Shown one piece after another: positions 8,564 through 17,608 of a stretch of 64,000 nucleotides of DNA. This DNA comes from Paucibacter_B soli. GTDB taxonomy: Bacteria > Pseudomonadota > Gammaproteobacteria > Burkholderiales > Burkholderiaceae_C. Every line of letters starts with the position of its first letter. Position 1 is the stretch's first letter. The DNA lies in contig NZ_JBBHJW010000006.1 of NCBI RefSeq assembly GCF_037482845.1, forward strand, positions 62,001-126,000, given 5' to 3'. The position numbers were made by a program, and so were the translations under genes. A model generated the notes under the pieces. The model was given only the letters and a program-made list of their open reading frames with translations. It searched no databases and was not told the origin of the DNA.

Positions 8564-10063
8564 CTATTGTGCGTGCTCGGCCGTGATCAGCTTGCGCAGC
8601 CAGGGAATCAGCGCCATCAAGGCAATGCCCACCGCCACGCTGCCCAGGCCCAGCTGGGTGAACAGGGTTGCATAGGCCGGGTTGCTGGTCAGCGCGTTGG
8701 TGCCGGCGGGCTGCGCCACCATGCCGGAGAAGTCGGCCGCGAACAGCGAGGCCAGGCCGGTCACCAGCATCCAGCTGCCCATCATCACGCCCTGGTACTG
8801 GCGCGGTGCCAGCCGGCCAATCATGGCGTAGCCCACCGGCGAGATCAGCAGCTCGCCGAGCGACTGCAGCACATAGCTGGCGAACAGCCAGACGAAGGCC
8901 ACCTGGCCCTCGGCATTGGCGAAGTGGATGCCCAGCGGCAGGGCCAGAAAGCCCAGGCCCATCAACAGCAGCGAGGCGGCGAACTGCTGCGGCACGTCCA
9001 GCGGCCAGCTGCGCGCACGCAGGCGCACGAACCAGGCCGACAGCAGCGGCCCGCCCAGCACGATCACCACGGTGTTGATGTTCTGCACCCATTGCGGCGC
9101 GATCGTCACGCCCGCGAGCTCCAGCTTCACATTGCCCACCGCGAACAGCTGCAGGCCGCTGGGCGCCATCTGGTAGAGCGACCAGAACATCAGCGAGCCC
9201 AGCGTCAGCACCAGATAGGCCCACATGCGTTTTCGCTCGGGCACATCGCGGTGGCGCAGCGTCAGCACGACCAGGGCCAGGGCCACGCCCGCGCTGATCA
9301 GCTTGACCAGCGACTCGGTGCCCTCGGGATGTTGCAGCAGCCACCACAGCAGCGGCACCAGGCCGATCAGGATGGCGGTGCCGGCGGCAAAGCGCGCGCG
9401 GAACTGCGCGGCGCCGACCTTCATCAGCGGCGTGTCCAGATCGGCCAGTACCTTCCAGAAGGCCAGGGCGAGGCCGATGGCGACGATGTTGCCGATGGTT
9501 GCGAACCAGAACAGGCTGCTGTAGCTGTGGCTCAGCTGGAAATGACCGGCCACCGTGAAGCCGATGAAGAAGCCCACGTTCATGCCCGCGTAGTTCCACA
9601 GGAAGGCACCCTCGCGGCGGTTGTCCTCGGGCGCGAAGCGCTGCGTCAGCATCATGTTGAGGCAGGTGACGTTGAGGCCGCTGCCGGTCAGGAACAGCGC
9701 CAGCCCCCAGTACAGCAGGGCCTCGGTGCCGCCGGCGATGGCGGCGCAACCGAACACCTGCAGCAGCATGCCGCCGACGAAGAGATTGCGATTGCTCAGG
9801 AAGCGGCCGCCCAGATAGCCGCCGAACAGGTGCAGGCCATAGTTGAAGGCGCCGAACACCCCCATCACCAGTGCGGCATGCTCGGCGCTGAAGCGCAGAT
9901 GCGCGGTGGCATACAGCACCAGGCTGGAATACAGCACGGCATAGCCCAGCGTGGAGAACATCTGGACGAAGAACAGCACGCCCGAGCCGGGCGGGATATG
10001 CGCGAGGCGCTGCGAGGTGGTGGACAAGGCTGGGGCTCTTTCGGTGAAGGAGCGGGGAATCAT
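8564..10063 (-). CDS. POT/PTR-family proton-dependent oligopeptide transporter
   Basis: This is an inner-membrane symporter of 499 residues with 12 or more hydrophobic segments, matching the di/tripeptide permease family of the major facilitator superfamily. Seen motifs include the loop GGYLGGRFLSNR after helix 2 and NYAGMNVGFFIGF, which corresponds to the PTR2 signature in helix 5. ELLISPVGYAMIGRLAP near helix 10 is highly typical of this family (ExxxSP..). The start at MIPRSFTERAP was chosen. A longer reading to 10162 adds 33 residues of Arg/Pro-rich non-family sequence. Upstream lies the divergent LiaF-like operon. Confidence 0.88.
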   Translation of the reverse strand: MIPRSFTERAPALSTTSQRLAHIPPGSGVLFFVQMFSTLGYAVLYSSLVLYATAHLRFSAEHAALVMGVFGAFNYGLHLFGGYLGGRFLSNRNLFVGGMLLQVFGCAAIAGGTEALLYWGLALFLTGSGLNVTCLNMMLTQRFAPEDNRREGAFLWNYAGMNVGFFIGFTVAGHFQLSHSYSSLFWFATIGNIVAIGLALAFWKVLADLDTPLMKVGAAQFRARFAAGTAILIGLVPLLWWLLQHPEGTESLVKLISAGVALALVVLTLRHRDVPERKRMWAYLVLTLGSLMFWSLYQMAPSGLQLFAVGNVKLELAGVTIAPQWVQNINTVVIVLGGPLLSAWFVRLRARSWPLDVPQQFAASLLLMGLGFLALPLGIHFANAEGQVAFVWLFASYVLQSLGELLISPVGYAMIGRLAPRQYQGVMMGSWMLVTGLASLFAADFSGMVAQPAGTNALTSNPAYATLFTQLGLGSVAVGIALMALIPWLRKLITAEHAQ

Positions 10064-10186
10064 AGCCACGCGTCGACCCGGCGCGTCATTCACCGGGCCC
10101 GGCCGTGCATTCGCCGAAATCCACGCGACAAGCGCCGCCGGCTTCGCTATCGTCGCGGCCATTCACTCAAAGGGAGTATGTCCACC

Positions 10187-10585
10187 ATGTCTCGTCGATC
10201 CCGCGGCTGCGAGCGGCGCCAACCGCATGACCATCTCTTTGTCGGCCTGGTGCTGATCGCGATCGGCAGCGCCGCGCTGCTGGAAAAACAGGGCTATGGC
10301 GTGCTGGACCTGCTCTGGACGCATTGGCCGCTGGCCATCACCGTGCTGGGCCTGCTGCGCCTGGTGACGGCGCGCAGCGCGCGCCAGCTCGGCAGCGCCT
10401 GTTTCCTGCTGCTGCTCTCGGCCTGGCTTTATGCCTGCGAGACCGCCTATATGGGCCTGAGCTACCAGAACAGCTGGCCGCTGCTGCTGCTGGCCCTGGG
10501 CCTGGGCAAGATCCTGGTGGGCAGCTTCGGACTGCTGCGCGGGCGCGGCAGCAGCGCCGGTCGTGACGATCAGGGGCAGGCATGA
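10187..10585 (+). CDS. Small LiaF-like (DUF5668-type) membrane protein
   Basis: The 132-residue protein has four predicted membrane helices (about residues 17-32, 38-62, 70-88 and 95-115). The repeated pattern of glycine, leucine and a WPLAITVLGLLRL-type helix resembles the N-terminal membrane region of LiaF and DUF5668 proteins. The start at 10187 is preferred because AGGGAG lies ten bases upstream. An ATG at 10178 would be only one base from that site. Its stop overlaps the start of the next gene (ATGA). It probably works with the larger LiaF-like protein downstream. The function is unproven. Confidence 0.75.
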   Translation: MSRRSRGCERRQPHDHLFVGLVLIAIGSAALLEKQGYGVLDLLWTHWPLAITVLGLLRLVTARSARQLGSACFLLLLSAWLYACETAYMGLSYQNSWPLLLLALGLGKILVGSFGLLRGRGSSAGRDDQGQA

Positions 10586-11277
10586 GAAGAGACCGTGATC
10601 CACGCCAGCAGCTGCTGCTGGGCCTGGTGCTGGCCCTGCTGGGCCTGCTGTTCCTGCTCGACAACTTCCATGTCTTCGACGTGCGCCGCATCCTGCCCTT
10701 CTGGCCGCTGGTGCTGATCGCGCTGGGCGTGCTCAAGTTCACGCAGTCGCCACAGGGCCCGGGCCGCGGCCTGGGCGCGGCGCTGATCGTGGTGGGCAGC
10801 GTGCTGACGCTGCGGCATCTGGGCCTGTTCGACTTTCGCTGGCGCGACTGGTGGCCGCTGCTGCTGATCGGGCTGGGGGTGCTGGTGATGGTCAAGGGCC
10901 GCATCGGCGCCGACTGGGGCAGCAAGGACGCGCCCGTCGACGAGCTGAACACCGACCGCATCGACCTGACGGCGGTGTTGGGCGGCAACCAGTCGCGCGT
11001 CAGCAGCCCGCAGTTCAGCGGTGGCAAGGTCAGCGTGGTGCTGGGCGGCGCGCAGCTGGATCTGCGCCAGGCCTCGGTGGAGGGCACGGCCCGGCTGGAT
11101 GTGTTCGTGCTGATGGGCGGCCTGGAGCTCAAGGTGCCGAGCGACTGGGCGGTGAGCGTGAATGGCCATCCGGTGCTGGGCGCGATCGAGGACAAGACCG
11201 TGCCCCCGCTGCTGAGCAGCAAGCGCTTGGTGATCCAGGGCGAGGTGATCCTGGGCGGCGTGGAAGTGCGGAACTGA
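10582..11277 (+). CDS. LiaF-like membrane protein with cell-wall-stress response domain
   Basis: The first 100 residues hold about four membrane helices of DUF5668 type, including FWPLVLIALGVLKF. Residues 120-231 form a soluble all-beta domain like the LiaF C-terminal domain (FSGGKVSVVLGGAQLDLRQA, then VFVLMGGLELKVPSDW). In Firmicutes LiaF inhibits the LiaRS envelope-stress system. Here the same operon encodes a LytS-type kinase and a LytTR regulator, so an analogous control role is a reasonable inference. The start overlaps the upstream stop by four bases, which indicates translational coupling. Confidence 0.82.
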   Translation: MRRDRDPRQQLLLGLVLALLGLLFLLDNFHVFDVRRILPFWPLVLIALGVLKFTQSPQGPGRGLGAALIVVGSVLTLRHLGLFDFRWRDWWPLLLIGLGVLVMVKGRIGADWGSKDAPVDELNTDRIDLTAVLGGNQSRVSSPQFSGGKVSVVLGGAQLDLRQASVEGTARLDVFVLMGGLELKVPSDWAVSVNGHPVLGAIEDKTVPPLLSSKRLVIQGEVILGGVEVRN

Positions 11278-11286
11278 CGGAATAGG

Positions 11287-12321
11287 GTGCGCTCGATCTA
11301 CTCGCTGCTGTTCCGCCCGGCCGTGCTGCTGGGCTGGCTGGCCGCCTGCGCGCTGCTGGGGGGGCTGCTGGCGGGCGGCCTGGTCTGGCTGGCCGGCTGG
11401 GGCTGGCTCGCGGCGCTGGGCGCGGCCATGCCCCTGCTGCTGCTCTATGGCCTCTTGCTGCCCTCGGCCTGGGAACTCAGCCGCGCCCTGCCGCTGGCGC
11501 GCGGCAGGGCCTGGCAGGGGCTGGCGCGCTACGCGGTGGCCGCGCTGCTGGTGGGCGGCCTGTGCCTGCTGCCGGCCTGGGCCTGGCTGGAGCCCGGGCC
11601 GCCGCTGGCGGCGAGCCTGTTCGCGCTTGCCAGCGGCGGCTATCTGCTGGCCCTGCTGGCCGCCGATGCCTTGCAGGCCTGGGCGCGCCTGCGCGAGGCC
11701 GAGCGCCGCGCCGAGCAGGCGCAGGCGCGTGCGCAGGAGGCCGAGCTGCTGATGCTGCGCAACCAGGTGAATCCGCATTTCCTCTTCAACTGCCTGAACT
11801 CGATCAGCGCGCTGACCAGCTTCGACGCCGCGGCGGCGCGCCAGATGACGCTGGCCCTGGCCCAGTATTTCCGCCAGACCCTGGCGCTGACCCAGCGCGA
11901 CTGGATCACGCTGGACCAGGAGCTGGCGCATTGCCGCGGCTATGTCGAGATCGAGCAGGTGCGCTTTGGTGCCGAGCGCCTGCGCCTGGACTGCGAGCTG
12001 GCGCCCGGCGTCGGCGCCGCGCTGCTGCCGCCCATGCTGCTGCAGCCGCTGGTGGAAAACGCGGTCAAGCATGGCATCGCGCCGCTCAGCGAGGGGGGTA
12101 GCCTGCGCCTGCAGGCCCTGCGCCAGGGCGATTGGCTGCATCTGCACATCCACAACCCGGCCGCGCCGGCCAAGCCGGTGTCCCATGGCACGGGCACCGG
12201 CCTGAGCAATGTGCGCCAGCGTCTGCTGAGTCTCTACGGCGGCCAGGCGCGCCTGGCGCTGCGCAGCGAGGCCGGGCAGTTCGTGGCCGAGATTACCCTG
12301 CCCTGGAGAAGCGAAGCATGA
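11287..12321 (+). CDS. LytS/YehU-type sensor histidine kinase
   Basis: The 344-residue kinase has four N-terminal membrane helices (residues 8-125), a short Arg/Glu/Ala-rich coiled segment (about 130-155), and a His_kinase domain of PF06580 type. That domain begins with NQVNPHFLFNCLNS, whose histidine is the phospho-acceptor. The ATPase part shows LVENAVKHGI (N box) and GTGTGLSNVRQRL (G box). No separate extracellular sensing domain is visible, so the input may come through the membrane helices or the LiaF-like partner encoded just upstream. The start is GTG. Its stop overlaps the regulator gene by four bases. Confidence 0.92.
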   Translation: MRSIYSLLFRPAVLLGWLAACALLGGLLAGGLVWLAGWGWLAALGAAMPLLLLYGLLLPSAWELSRALPLARGRAWQGLARYAVAALLVGGLCLLPAWAWLEPGPPLAASLFALASGGYLLALLAADALQAWARLREAERRAEQAQARAQEAELLMLRNQVNPHFLFNCLNSISALTSFDAAAARQMTLALAQYFRQTLALTQRDWITLDQELAHCRGYVEIEQVRFGAERLRLDCELAPGVGAALLPPMLLQPLVENAVKHGIAPLSEGGSLRLQALRQGDWLHLHIHNPAAPAKPVSHGTGTGLSNVRQRLLSLYGGQARLALRSEAGQFVAEITLPWRSEA

Positions 12322-13040
12322 GGCTGACTGCCCTGCTGGTGGACGACGAGGCGCTGGCGCGGCGCCTGCTGCGCGAGTTCCTCAAGCCCCATGCCGATAT
12401 CGAGGTCGTCGGCGAATGCGCCGATGGCGAGGCCGCGCTGCAGGCGCTGGAGACTCTCGCCCCCGATCTGGTGTTCCTGGACATCCAGATGCCGCGCCTC
12501 AGCGGCCTGGAGCTGCTGCGCTTGAGTGGCCGCGAGCATGGCGTGATCTTCACCACCGCGCACGAGGCGCATGCGCTGCAGGCCTTCGAACTGCATGCGG
12601 TGGACTATCTGCTCAAGCCCTTTTCGCAAGCGCGCTTCGACCGTGCGCTGGCACAGGCGCGCAAGCTGCTGCCGCTGGCCACGCCGGGCCTGCGCCAGTT
12701 GGTGGCGGCCAGCAGCCCGCAACGCATCGTGGTGCGCGAGCGCCAGCAAGTGCATGTGATCAAGCCGGACGAGCTGCTGTGCGCCGAGGCGCAGGACGAC
12801 TATGTCTGCATCCACCTGGCCGAGCGCAGCCTGCTGAAGACGCAGACCCTGGCCGAGTTCGAGGCCGGCCTGGATCCCAAGCGCTTCGTGCGCGTGCACC
12901 GCTCCTGGCTGATCAATCTGGACCAGCTGTTGCAGATCGAGCGCCAGGGCAAGGACCAGCTCGTGGCGCTGCTGCGCGGCGGCCGCCGCGTGCCGGTGAG
13001 CCGCGCCGGCTACGAGCGCATCAGGCCGCTGCTCAAGTGA
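12318..13040 (+). CDS. LytTR-family response regulator
   Basis: The 240-residue protein has a receiver domain at residues 1-120. Acidic residues lie in LVDDEA, the phospho-acceptor aspartate in LVFLDIQMP, and the conserved lysine in YLLKPF. A C-terminal LytTR DNA-binding domain (about 140-238, with AQDDYVCIHL and FVRVHRSWLINL) follows. The start at 12318 is coupled to the kinase stop by an ATGA overlap. Longer readings upstream are in the wrong gene. It is the cognate partner of the kinase encoded upstream. LytTR proteins bind paired direct repeats, but no target site was identified. Confidence 0.94.
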   Translation: MRLTALLVDDEALARRLLREFLKPHADIEVVGECADGEAALQALETLAPDLVFLDIQMPRLSGLELLRLSGREHGVIFTTAHEAHALQAFELHAVDYLLKPFSQARFDRALAQARKLLPLATPGLRQLVAASSPQRIVVRERQQVHVIKPDELLCAEAQDDYVCIHLAERSLLKTQTLAEFEAGLDPKRFVRVHRSWLINLDQLLQIERQGKDQLVALLRGGRRVPVSRAGYERIRPLLK

Positions 13041-13614
13041 GTGGCAGGCGGCCGCAATCGGCGGTGCCGAAGCGGTCCACCTGCAGGCGCAGGCGCTGGC
13101 CCTGGCGGTAGGCCTGCCACTGCGGCTGCGCCAGCCGGCAGGTCCAGGCCCGGCCATCGGCGGCGCGCATCAGCAGCTCGTAGAACTCGTGCCGCTTGCC
13201 CGCGCGTTCCGCGCCCAGCTGCTCGGGTGCCAGGCGGTTCAGCGCCGGCACGGGCCAATGCGGCGGGCCGGGCGCATCGCCCTCGGCCTGCGCGCTATGC
13301 AGCGCGCGCCATGCCGGCGCGCTGTAGCGGCAATGCTCGGCCGGCGCACTGCGCTGGCCGCTCGGGTCGGGCAGCAGGCGCCGGCCGATTTCGCGCGCGC
13401 CGGCGGGCATCTCGTCGCACCAGCCGGAGGCGCTTTCGGCCACCAGGGTCTCGATCTCGATCACCAGCCGCCAGCGTTGCTGCTCGATCCGCACCGGCAC
13501 ACCCGTGGGGCCGAACACCCACCAGGCCGCGAGCAGCAGGGGCGGCGTCATCCACAGCGCCGCCCACAGCGGCGAGCGCGGGGCGCGGTTGGGATAGGCT
13601 GAGTCGGTCGGCAT
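13033..13614 (-). CDS. Hypothetical single-helix membrane protein
   Basis: The 193-residue protein is of unrecognised family. It has one N-terminal hydrophobic segment (PLWAALWMTPPLLLAAWWVF) preceded by Arg residues, so it is probably anchored in the inner membrane with a periplasmic domain. That domain contains several Trp and Cys residues (SGWCDEM, EHCRYSAPAW, AWTCRLAQPQW, ADCG), which could form disulfides. Its 3' end overlaps the convergent LytTR gene by eight bases. A start nine bases further upstream (13623) is equally possible. Confidence 0.6.
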   Translation of the reverse strand: MPTDSAYPNRAPRSPLWAALWMTPPLLLAAWWVFGPTGVPVRIEQQRWRLVIEIETLVAESASGWCDEMPAGAREIGRRLLPDPSGQRSAPAEHCRYSAPAWRALHSAQAEGDAPGPPHWPVPALNRLAPEQLGAERAGKRHEFYELLMRAADGRAWTCRLAQPQWQAYRQGQRLRLQVDRFGTADCGRLPLT

Positions 13615-13646
13615 GCCGCGCATTGTCGGCGCGGCGGCGGCGCTGC

Positions 13647-15836
13647 TCAGACGCTGAGCCGGAGCGCGCGCAGGGCGCGGTCGGCGCGCCGGAAGGTGGG
13701 CACGCCGCCGGCCTCCAGCAGGCGCGCCAGCTCGTCGTAGATGGAACCGCCATCGATCACCGCGATGCAGGGCTTGTGCTGGGCCTGCAGCAGCTGGATC
13801 CAGCGCGTGGCGATGGCGTCGGGCTCGAGCGCCGCCGCGCCCAGGGTCTTGAGCGACGGCGTGAGCGGCACCAAGCCGACCAGGGCCAGGTCCACGCCGG
13901 GGTCGGCCAGCACGGCTTCGATCACCGCCTCGTAGCCGGCGTCGCCGCACATCGGGGTGAGGTCCAGCGGGTTGCCCACGTCCACCAGCTCGGTGAGGCG
14001 CTCGCTGGCAAACACTTCCTTCAAGCGCGCCTCGGTGGCCGCGTTGAAGCTTGCCAGCTGGAAGGGGCCGAGGTTGTCGGCCATGGACACGCATTCGAAG
14101 CCGGCATTGCTGACCGCGGCCAGGCGCCGCCCGCGCACCTGGCGCCGGCCCAGTGCCAGGTGCAGGCCGATCAGGGCCTCGAAGTCGGTGATGGTCTCGG
14201 CCAGCATGACACCGCAGCCGCGCGCCAGCTCGCGCGTCACCGCGGCATTGCCGGCGATCGAGGCGGTGTGGCTGCTGCTGGCCTGGGCACCCTCCTGGGT
14301 ACGGCCGGCGCGGTAGAGGATGACCTTGCGGCCGCTGGCGGTGATGGCCTTGGCGGCACGCAGGAACTTCAAGCCGTCGAGCTCCTTGAAGCCCTCCACA
14401 TAGACGGCAAAGACCTCGATCTTGGTGTCGTGCTGGAGCTGGCTGAGGTAGTCGCCCACGGTCAGATCGCTCTGGTTGCCCAGTGTGATGCAGTAGCGCG
14501 GGTTGACATGGTGGAACTGGTTGAGCCGCGTGATCGCGAAGGCGCCGCTCTGGCTGATGAGGGCCAGCGGCGATTCCGGCCCGGTCGAGAAGGGCAGCTT
14601 CTCGCCCGGGATGAAGAGGGTGTTGTAGCGGCCCGGCAGCGAGCGCACGCCCAGGCAGTTGCCGCCATTGATGAGCGGGCCCTGGTCGGTGGAGGCGCGC
14701 GCCGCCTGCAAGGCCTGCTGCATGCGCGCCACCAGCTGCTCGGTGCCGGCCTTTTCCTCCAGCCCGCCGGGGATCACGATCACCGCCTGTGCCTTGGCCT
14801 GCGCGATCACCTCGCCCAGCACCCCGGGCACCTGGGCCGCGGGCACGATCACCACCAGCAGGTCCACCGGCGCGGGCAGGGCGCTCACATCGGCCACGCA
14901 GGCGATCCCGTCTATGGCCGCCGTGCCGGGCTTGATGACGGTGAGCGCCGCCGGGTCGAAGCCCTGGGCAAGGATGTTGTGCAGGATGGTGCGGCCCGGG
15001 CCACCCTTGTCGGAAACACCCATGATGGCCATGCTGGCGGGCGCCAGCAGCCGGCCCAGCTTGTGCAGCGGGCGCTCGGGCGGCTCGGTCAGGTAGGGGC
15101 GCTCGGGCAGGCGTGCCACGCAGTCCAGCGCCACCAGCTCGCCAGCTCTTGAGATCACCAGCGGGTTGATCTCGACCTCGACCAGCTCGGCCGGCATGCG
15201 CTGGCGCGCCAGCGTCAGCAGCTTGTCCAGCAGCGCGCGCAGGCTGGCCTCGGGCAGCAGGGCGGGCTGCTGGCGCCAGGGCTGGGTGGCGAACTGCGCC
15301 ACCGCGTTGCTGGCCAGGTCGAAGTCGCTTGTCAGCTCGGGCGAGAACACCGACAGCTCGCGGCCCGGCCTGAGCTGGCCGGCCAGGTACTCGGCCGCCA
15401 CGCCGCCGCAGGCCAGGCTCAGGGTGGCGCCGAAATCCTCGGTCCAGCGCAGCCCGAGCAGGAACTCATGGCCGAAGCCGCGTTCGTACTCCACGCATTC
15501 GTTGAGGCTGTAACCGCTCACCGCGTAATGCGGCGCCAGCCTGGCATGCATATCGGCCAGCACCTCGGCCACCGCCTCCAGCCGGTTGTCGACGATCTTC
15601 ACGCCGCCCAGCTCGGTCTTGTGCAGGATGTCGTGCGCCACCACCTTGACCACCACCTTGTCGCCGGGCGGCAGCTGTTCGGCGCTCAGTTCGGCAGGGC
15701 TGGCCAGCAGCACCTGGCGCGGCACGCGCACGCCGGCCTCGGCGAGTATCTGCAGGCCCTCGGCCTCGGTCAGGGTGTGGCGTTGCTCGGCGCGCGCGCG
15801 CGCCAGGATCGCCTGTGCGGTGTTGTCGTGGTTCAT
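13647..15836 (-). CDS. Acetate--CoA ligase (ADP-forming) family protein
   Basis: The 729-residue protein is a one-chain member of the NDP-forming acyl-CoA synthetases. An ATP-grasp domain comes first (residues 15-230; KVVAHDILHKTELGGVKI, EINPLVI). It is followed by a CoA-binding Rossmann domain (from SMAIMGVSDKGGPGRTI near residue 265) and succinyl-CoA-ligase-like domains. The phospho-carrier histidine is expected in SSSHTASIAGN, near residue 520. This domain order is the reverse of E. coli Pat. It would make acyl-CoA and ADP from an organic acid, CoA and ATP, or the reverse. The acid is not determined by the sequence. No C-terminal GNAT domain is present. Confidence 0.88.
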   Translation of the reverse strand: MNHDNTAQAILARARAEQRHTLTEAEGLQILAEAGVRVPRQVLLASPAELSAEQLPPGDKVVVKVVAHDILHKTELGGVKIVDNRLEAVAEVLADMHARLAPHYAVSGYSLNECVEYERGFGHEFLLGLRWTEDFGATLSLACGGVAAEYLAGQLRPGRELSVFSPELTSDFDLASNAVAQFATQPWRQQPALLPEASLRALLDKLLTLARQRMPAELVEVEINPLVISRAGELVALDCVARLPERPYLTEPPERPLHKLGRLLAPASMAIMGVSDKGGPGRTILHNILAQGFDPAALTVIKPGTAAIDGIACVADVSALPAPVDLLVVIVPAAQVPGVLGEVIAQAKAQAVIVIPGGLEEKAGTEQLVARMQQALQAARASTDQGPLINGGNCLGVRSLPGRYNTLFIPGEKLPFSTGPESPLALISQSGAFAITRLNQFHHVNPRYCITLGNQSDLTVGDYLSQLQHDTKIEVFAVYVEGFKELDGLKFLRAAKAITASGRKVILYRAGRTQEGAQASSSHTASIAGNAAVTRELARGCGVMLAETITDFEALIGLHLALGRRQVRGRRLAAVSNAGFECVSMADNLGPFQLASFNAATEARLKEVFASERLTELVDVGNPLDLTPMCGDAGYEAVIEAVLADPGVDLALVGLVPLTPSLKTLGAAALEPDAIATRWIQLLQAQHKPCIAVIDGGSIYDELARLLEAGGVPTFRRADRALRALRLSV

Positions 15837-15899
15837 GCTGGCGGCGATGCTAGCGAGCCGCGCCGCCGCCGCCCATGACCTAGGGCAAGAACAGGGGTT

Positions 15900-16763
15900 T
15901 CAGGCCTCGTCGAGGATGGGGCGCAGCTGCTCGTCCCATTGGTCCACATCGTCCGGGCCGATGTGCAGCCAGTCCATCGCCGCGCCATGGTGGGCGGCCC
16001 AGTCGGCGTCCTCGGGCAGCACCTCGTGCAGGCGCATCAGGTGCTCGGCGATCAGGCCGGCGGCCACCAGGGTATGGATCTCGGGCTCGATGCCGGCTTC
16101 GCCCAGCGAGGCGAAGTCGTGGTGCAGGCGGATCGCGCTCATCAACGCGGCCGGCAGGTTCCAGACCCGCGCCACCAGCGCACCCACCACCGCGTGGTCC
16201 GTGCGGTGGTTGGCGTTCTCGGTGGCGATGAAGGGGCGGTCGATGCGCGCCGCCGCCTCCACCATGGTGGCGCCATAGCCGCGCACGCTTTGCAGCAGCA
16301 CCGGCATGCCGACATGGCAGAACAGGCCGTAGGTATGCGCCAGGTCGACCGACATGCCGGGCAGCTGTCGGGCGATGAAGCTCATGGCCAGCGCGCGCTT
16401 GCTGGAGCGCTCCCAGAAGCGCGCCAGCTGCGCGTTGTTGACCGGGATGCTGTTCTTGAGCAGAAAGCCCGTCATCACCGCCGCGGTCTCGTCCAGCCCC
16501 AGCCGCGTCATGGCCTGGCCCACGGTGCTGCAGGGCATGCCGTCGGCCAGGTGCAGCGGGCTGTTGGCCAGGCGCAGCAGGGTGGCCGACATGGCCACGT
16601 CGCTGGCGGCGATGCGTGCCACCTCGCTGAGGTCGGGCTGGGCCTCGGCCATCGCTGCGCGCAGGCGCGTCAGCAGCTCGGGGCAGGGCGGGATCTTGAT
16701 GTGCTGGAGCGGGCCCGAGGCGCGGGCGCGGTCCAGCTCTTGACGTACTGCTTGGGATTTCAT
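15900..16763 (-). CDS. HDOD-domain signalling protein
   Basis: The 287-residue protein consists of a single HDOD domain (about residues 20-225) of the HD-related family that lacks the full metal-binding HD motif. Typical stretches are ELLTRLRAAM, SDVAMSATLLRLANSP and CSTVGQAMTRLGL at the N-terminal half, then HTYGLFCHVGMPVLLQ and HAVVGALVARVWNLP. Such proteins usually act as signalling adaptors, often near c-di-GMP or two-component systems. It is divergent from the lapG-lapD pair, which fits that theme. The start at 16763 is the first Met that gives a family-like N-terminus. The longer reading adds Arg-rich, non-conserved sequence. Confidence 0.88.
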   Translation of the reverse strand: MKSQAVRQELDRARASGPLQHIKIPPCPELLTRLRAAMAEAQPDLSEVARIAASDVAMSATLLRLANSPLHLADGMPCSTVGQAMTRLGLDETAAVMTGFLLKNSIPVNNAQLARFWERSSKRALAMSFIARQLPGMSVDLAHTYGLFCHVGMPVLLQSVRGYGATMVEAAARIDRPFIATENANHRTDHAVVGALVARVWNLPAALMSAIRLHHDFASLGEAGIEPEIHTLVAAGLIAEHLMRLHEVLPEDADWAAHHGAAMDWLHIGPDDVDQWDEQLRPILDEA

Positions 16764-16920
16764 GGCGGTCTGTAAGGGTCGGCGGATTATGGCCCGCCCC
16801 TGCGTCGCCCCCGGCCGGCGACTGCGGCAAATTGCCCGAAACCGGGGGCCGCGTGTGGCGCGTCGAAGCGACGCCACAGGCCAGCCTGTACAGTGCCGCA
16901 AGCCCTATGACGATGCCCTG

Positions 16921-17580
16921 ATGTCAAGTCCCGGAATCCTGCTGCGCTTGCGCGCCGGCCTTGGCCTGGCGCTGCTGCTGGGCTGGGCGGGCGGCGGCCA
17001 GGCCTGGGATGTGCCTGGCTTTCTGGAGGCCGCAGCGCAGCGCGGCCCGCGCACCCTGGTGGCGGCCAAGGCCTTGCAGCAGCTGGTCGAACGCGTCAGC
17101 ACGCAGGACGAGGAGCAGCGCCTGCAGGCGCTCAACCAATTCTTCAACCAGCGCATTGCCTTCCGCGACGATATCGAGGTCTGGGGCCAGCAGGACTACT
17201 GGGCCAGCCCGCTCGAGATGCTGGAAAAAGGCCAGGGTGATTGCGAGGACTATTCGATCGCCAAGTATTTCAGCCTGGTGGCCGCCGGCGTGCCCGAGGC
17301 CAAGCTGCGCATGGTCTATGTGCGCGCGCAGTTCCGCGGACGCAGCCAGGCGCATATGGTGTTGGCCTACTATGCGCAGCCGCAGGCCGAGCCGCTGATC
17401 CTGGACAACCTGGTGCCCGAGTTGCGCCCGGCCTCGGCGCGCGGCGATCTGCAGCCGGTGTTCAGCTTCAACAGCGAGGGACTGTGGCAGGGCGTGGGCA
17501 GCGCCAGCGCCGGCAGCCCGCTGGCGCGGCTGTCGCAATGGCGCGACTTGCTGGCCAAGGTGAAGGCCGAAGGCTTCTGA
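16921..17580 (+). CDS. lapG: LapG-type periplasmic cysteine protease
   Basis: The 219-residue protein has a signal peptide (residues 1-28, ending in GGQA-WD) and a transglutaminase-like cysteine peptidase (BTLCP, PF06035) domain. The catalytic triad can be placed at C108 (GDCEDYS), H145 (QAHMVL) and D162 (ILDNL). In Pseudomonas, LapG cleaves the N-terminus of a giant surface adhesin when LapD releases it, detaching the biofilm. The next gene, 28 bases downstream, encodes a LapD homologue, which strongly supports the role. No adhesin gene lies in the window, so the substrate is elsewhere or missing. Confidence 0.93.
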   Translation: MSSPGILLRLRAGLGLALLLGWAGGGQAWDVPGFLEAAAQRGPRTLVAAKALQQLVERVSTQDEEQRLQALNQFFNQRIAFRDDIEVWGQQDYWASPLEMLEKGQGDCEDYSIAKYFSLVAAGVPEAKLRMVYVRAQFRGRSQAHMVLAYYAQPQAEPLILDNLVPELRPASARGDLQPVFSFNSEGLWQGVGSASAGSPLARLSQWRDLLAKVKAEGF

Positions 17581-17608
17581 ACATGATCAAGCGAGGAGAA
17601 TGCAGCCC

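Noticed and set aside
5654..10585. A 1643-codon open frame on the + strand
   Set aside because: It runs antisense to the transglycosylase, gpmI and peptide-transporter genes, all with clear family motifs, and its own sequence is low-complexity. Only its last 132 codons (10187-10585) are a real gene.
13041..15152. A 703-codon frame on the + strand
   Set aside because: It is antisense to the acyl-CoA ligase and the single-helix membrane protein and has an Ala/Arg/Gly/Gln-rich shadow composition.
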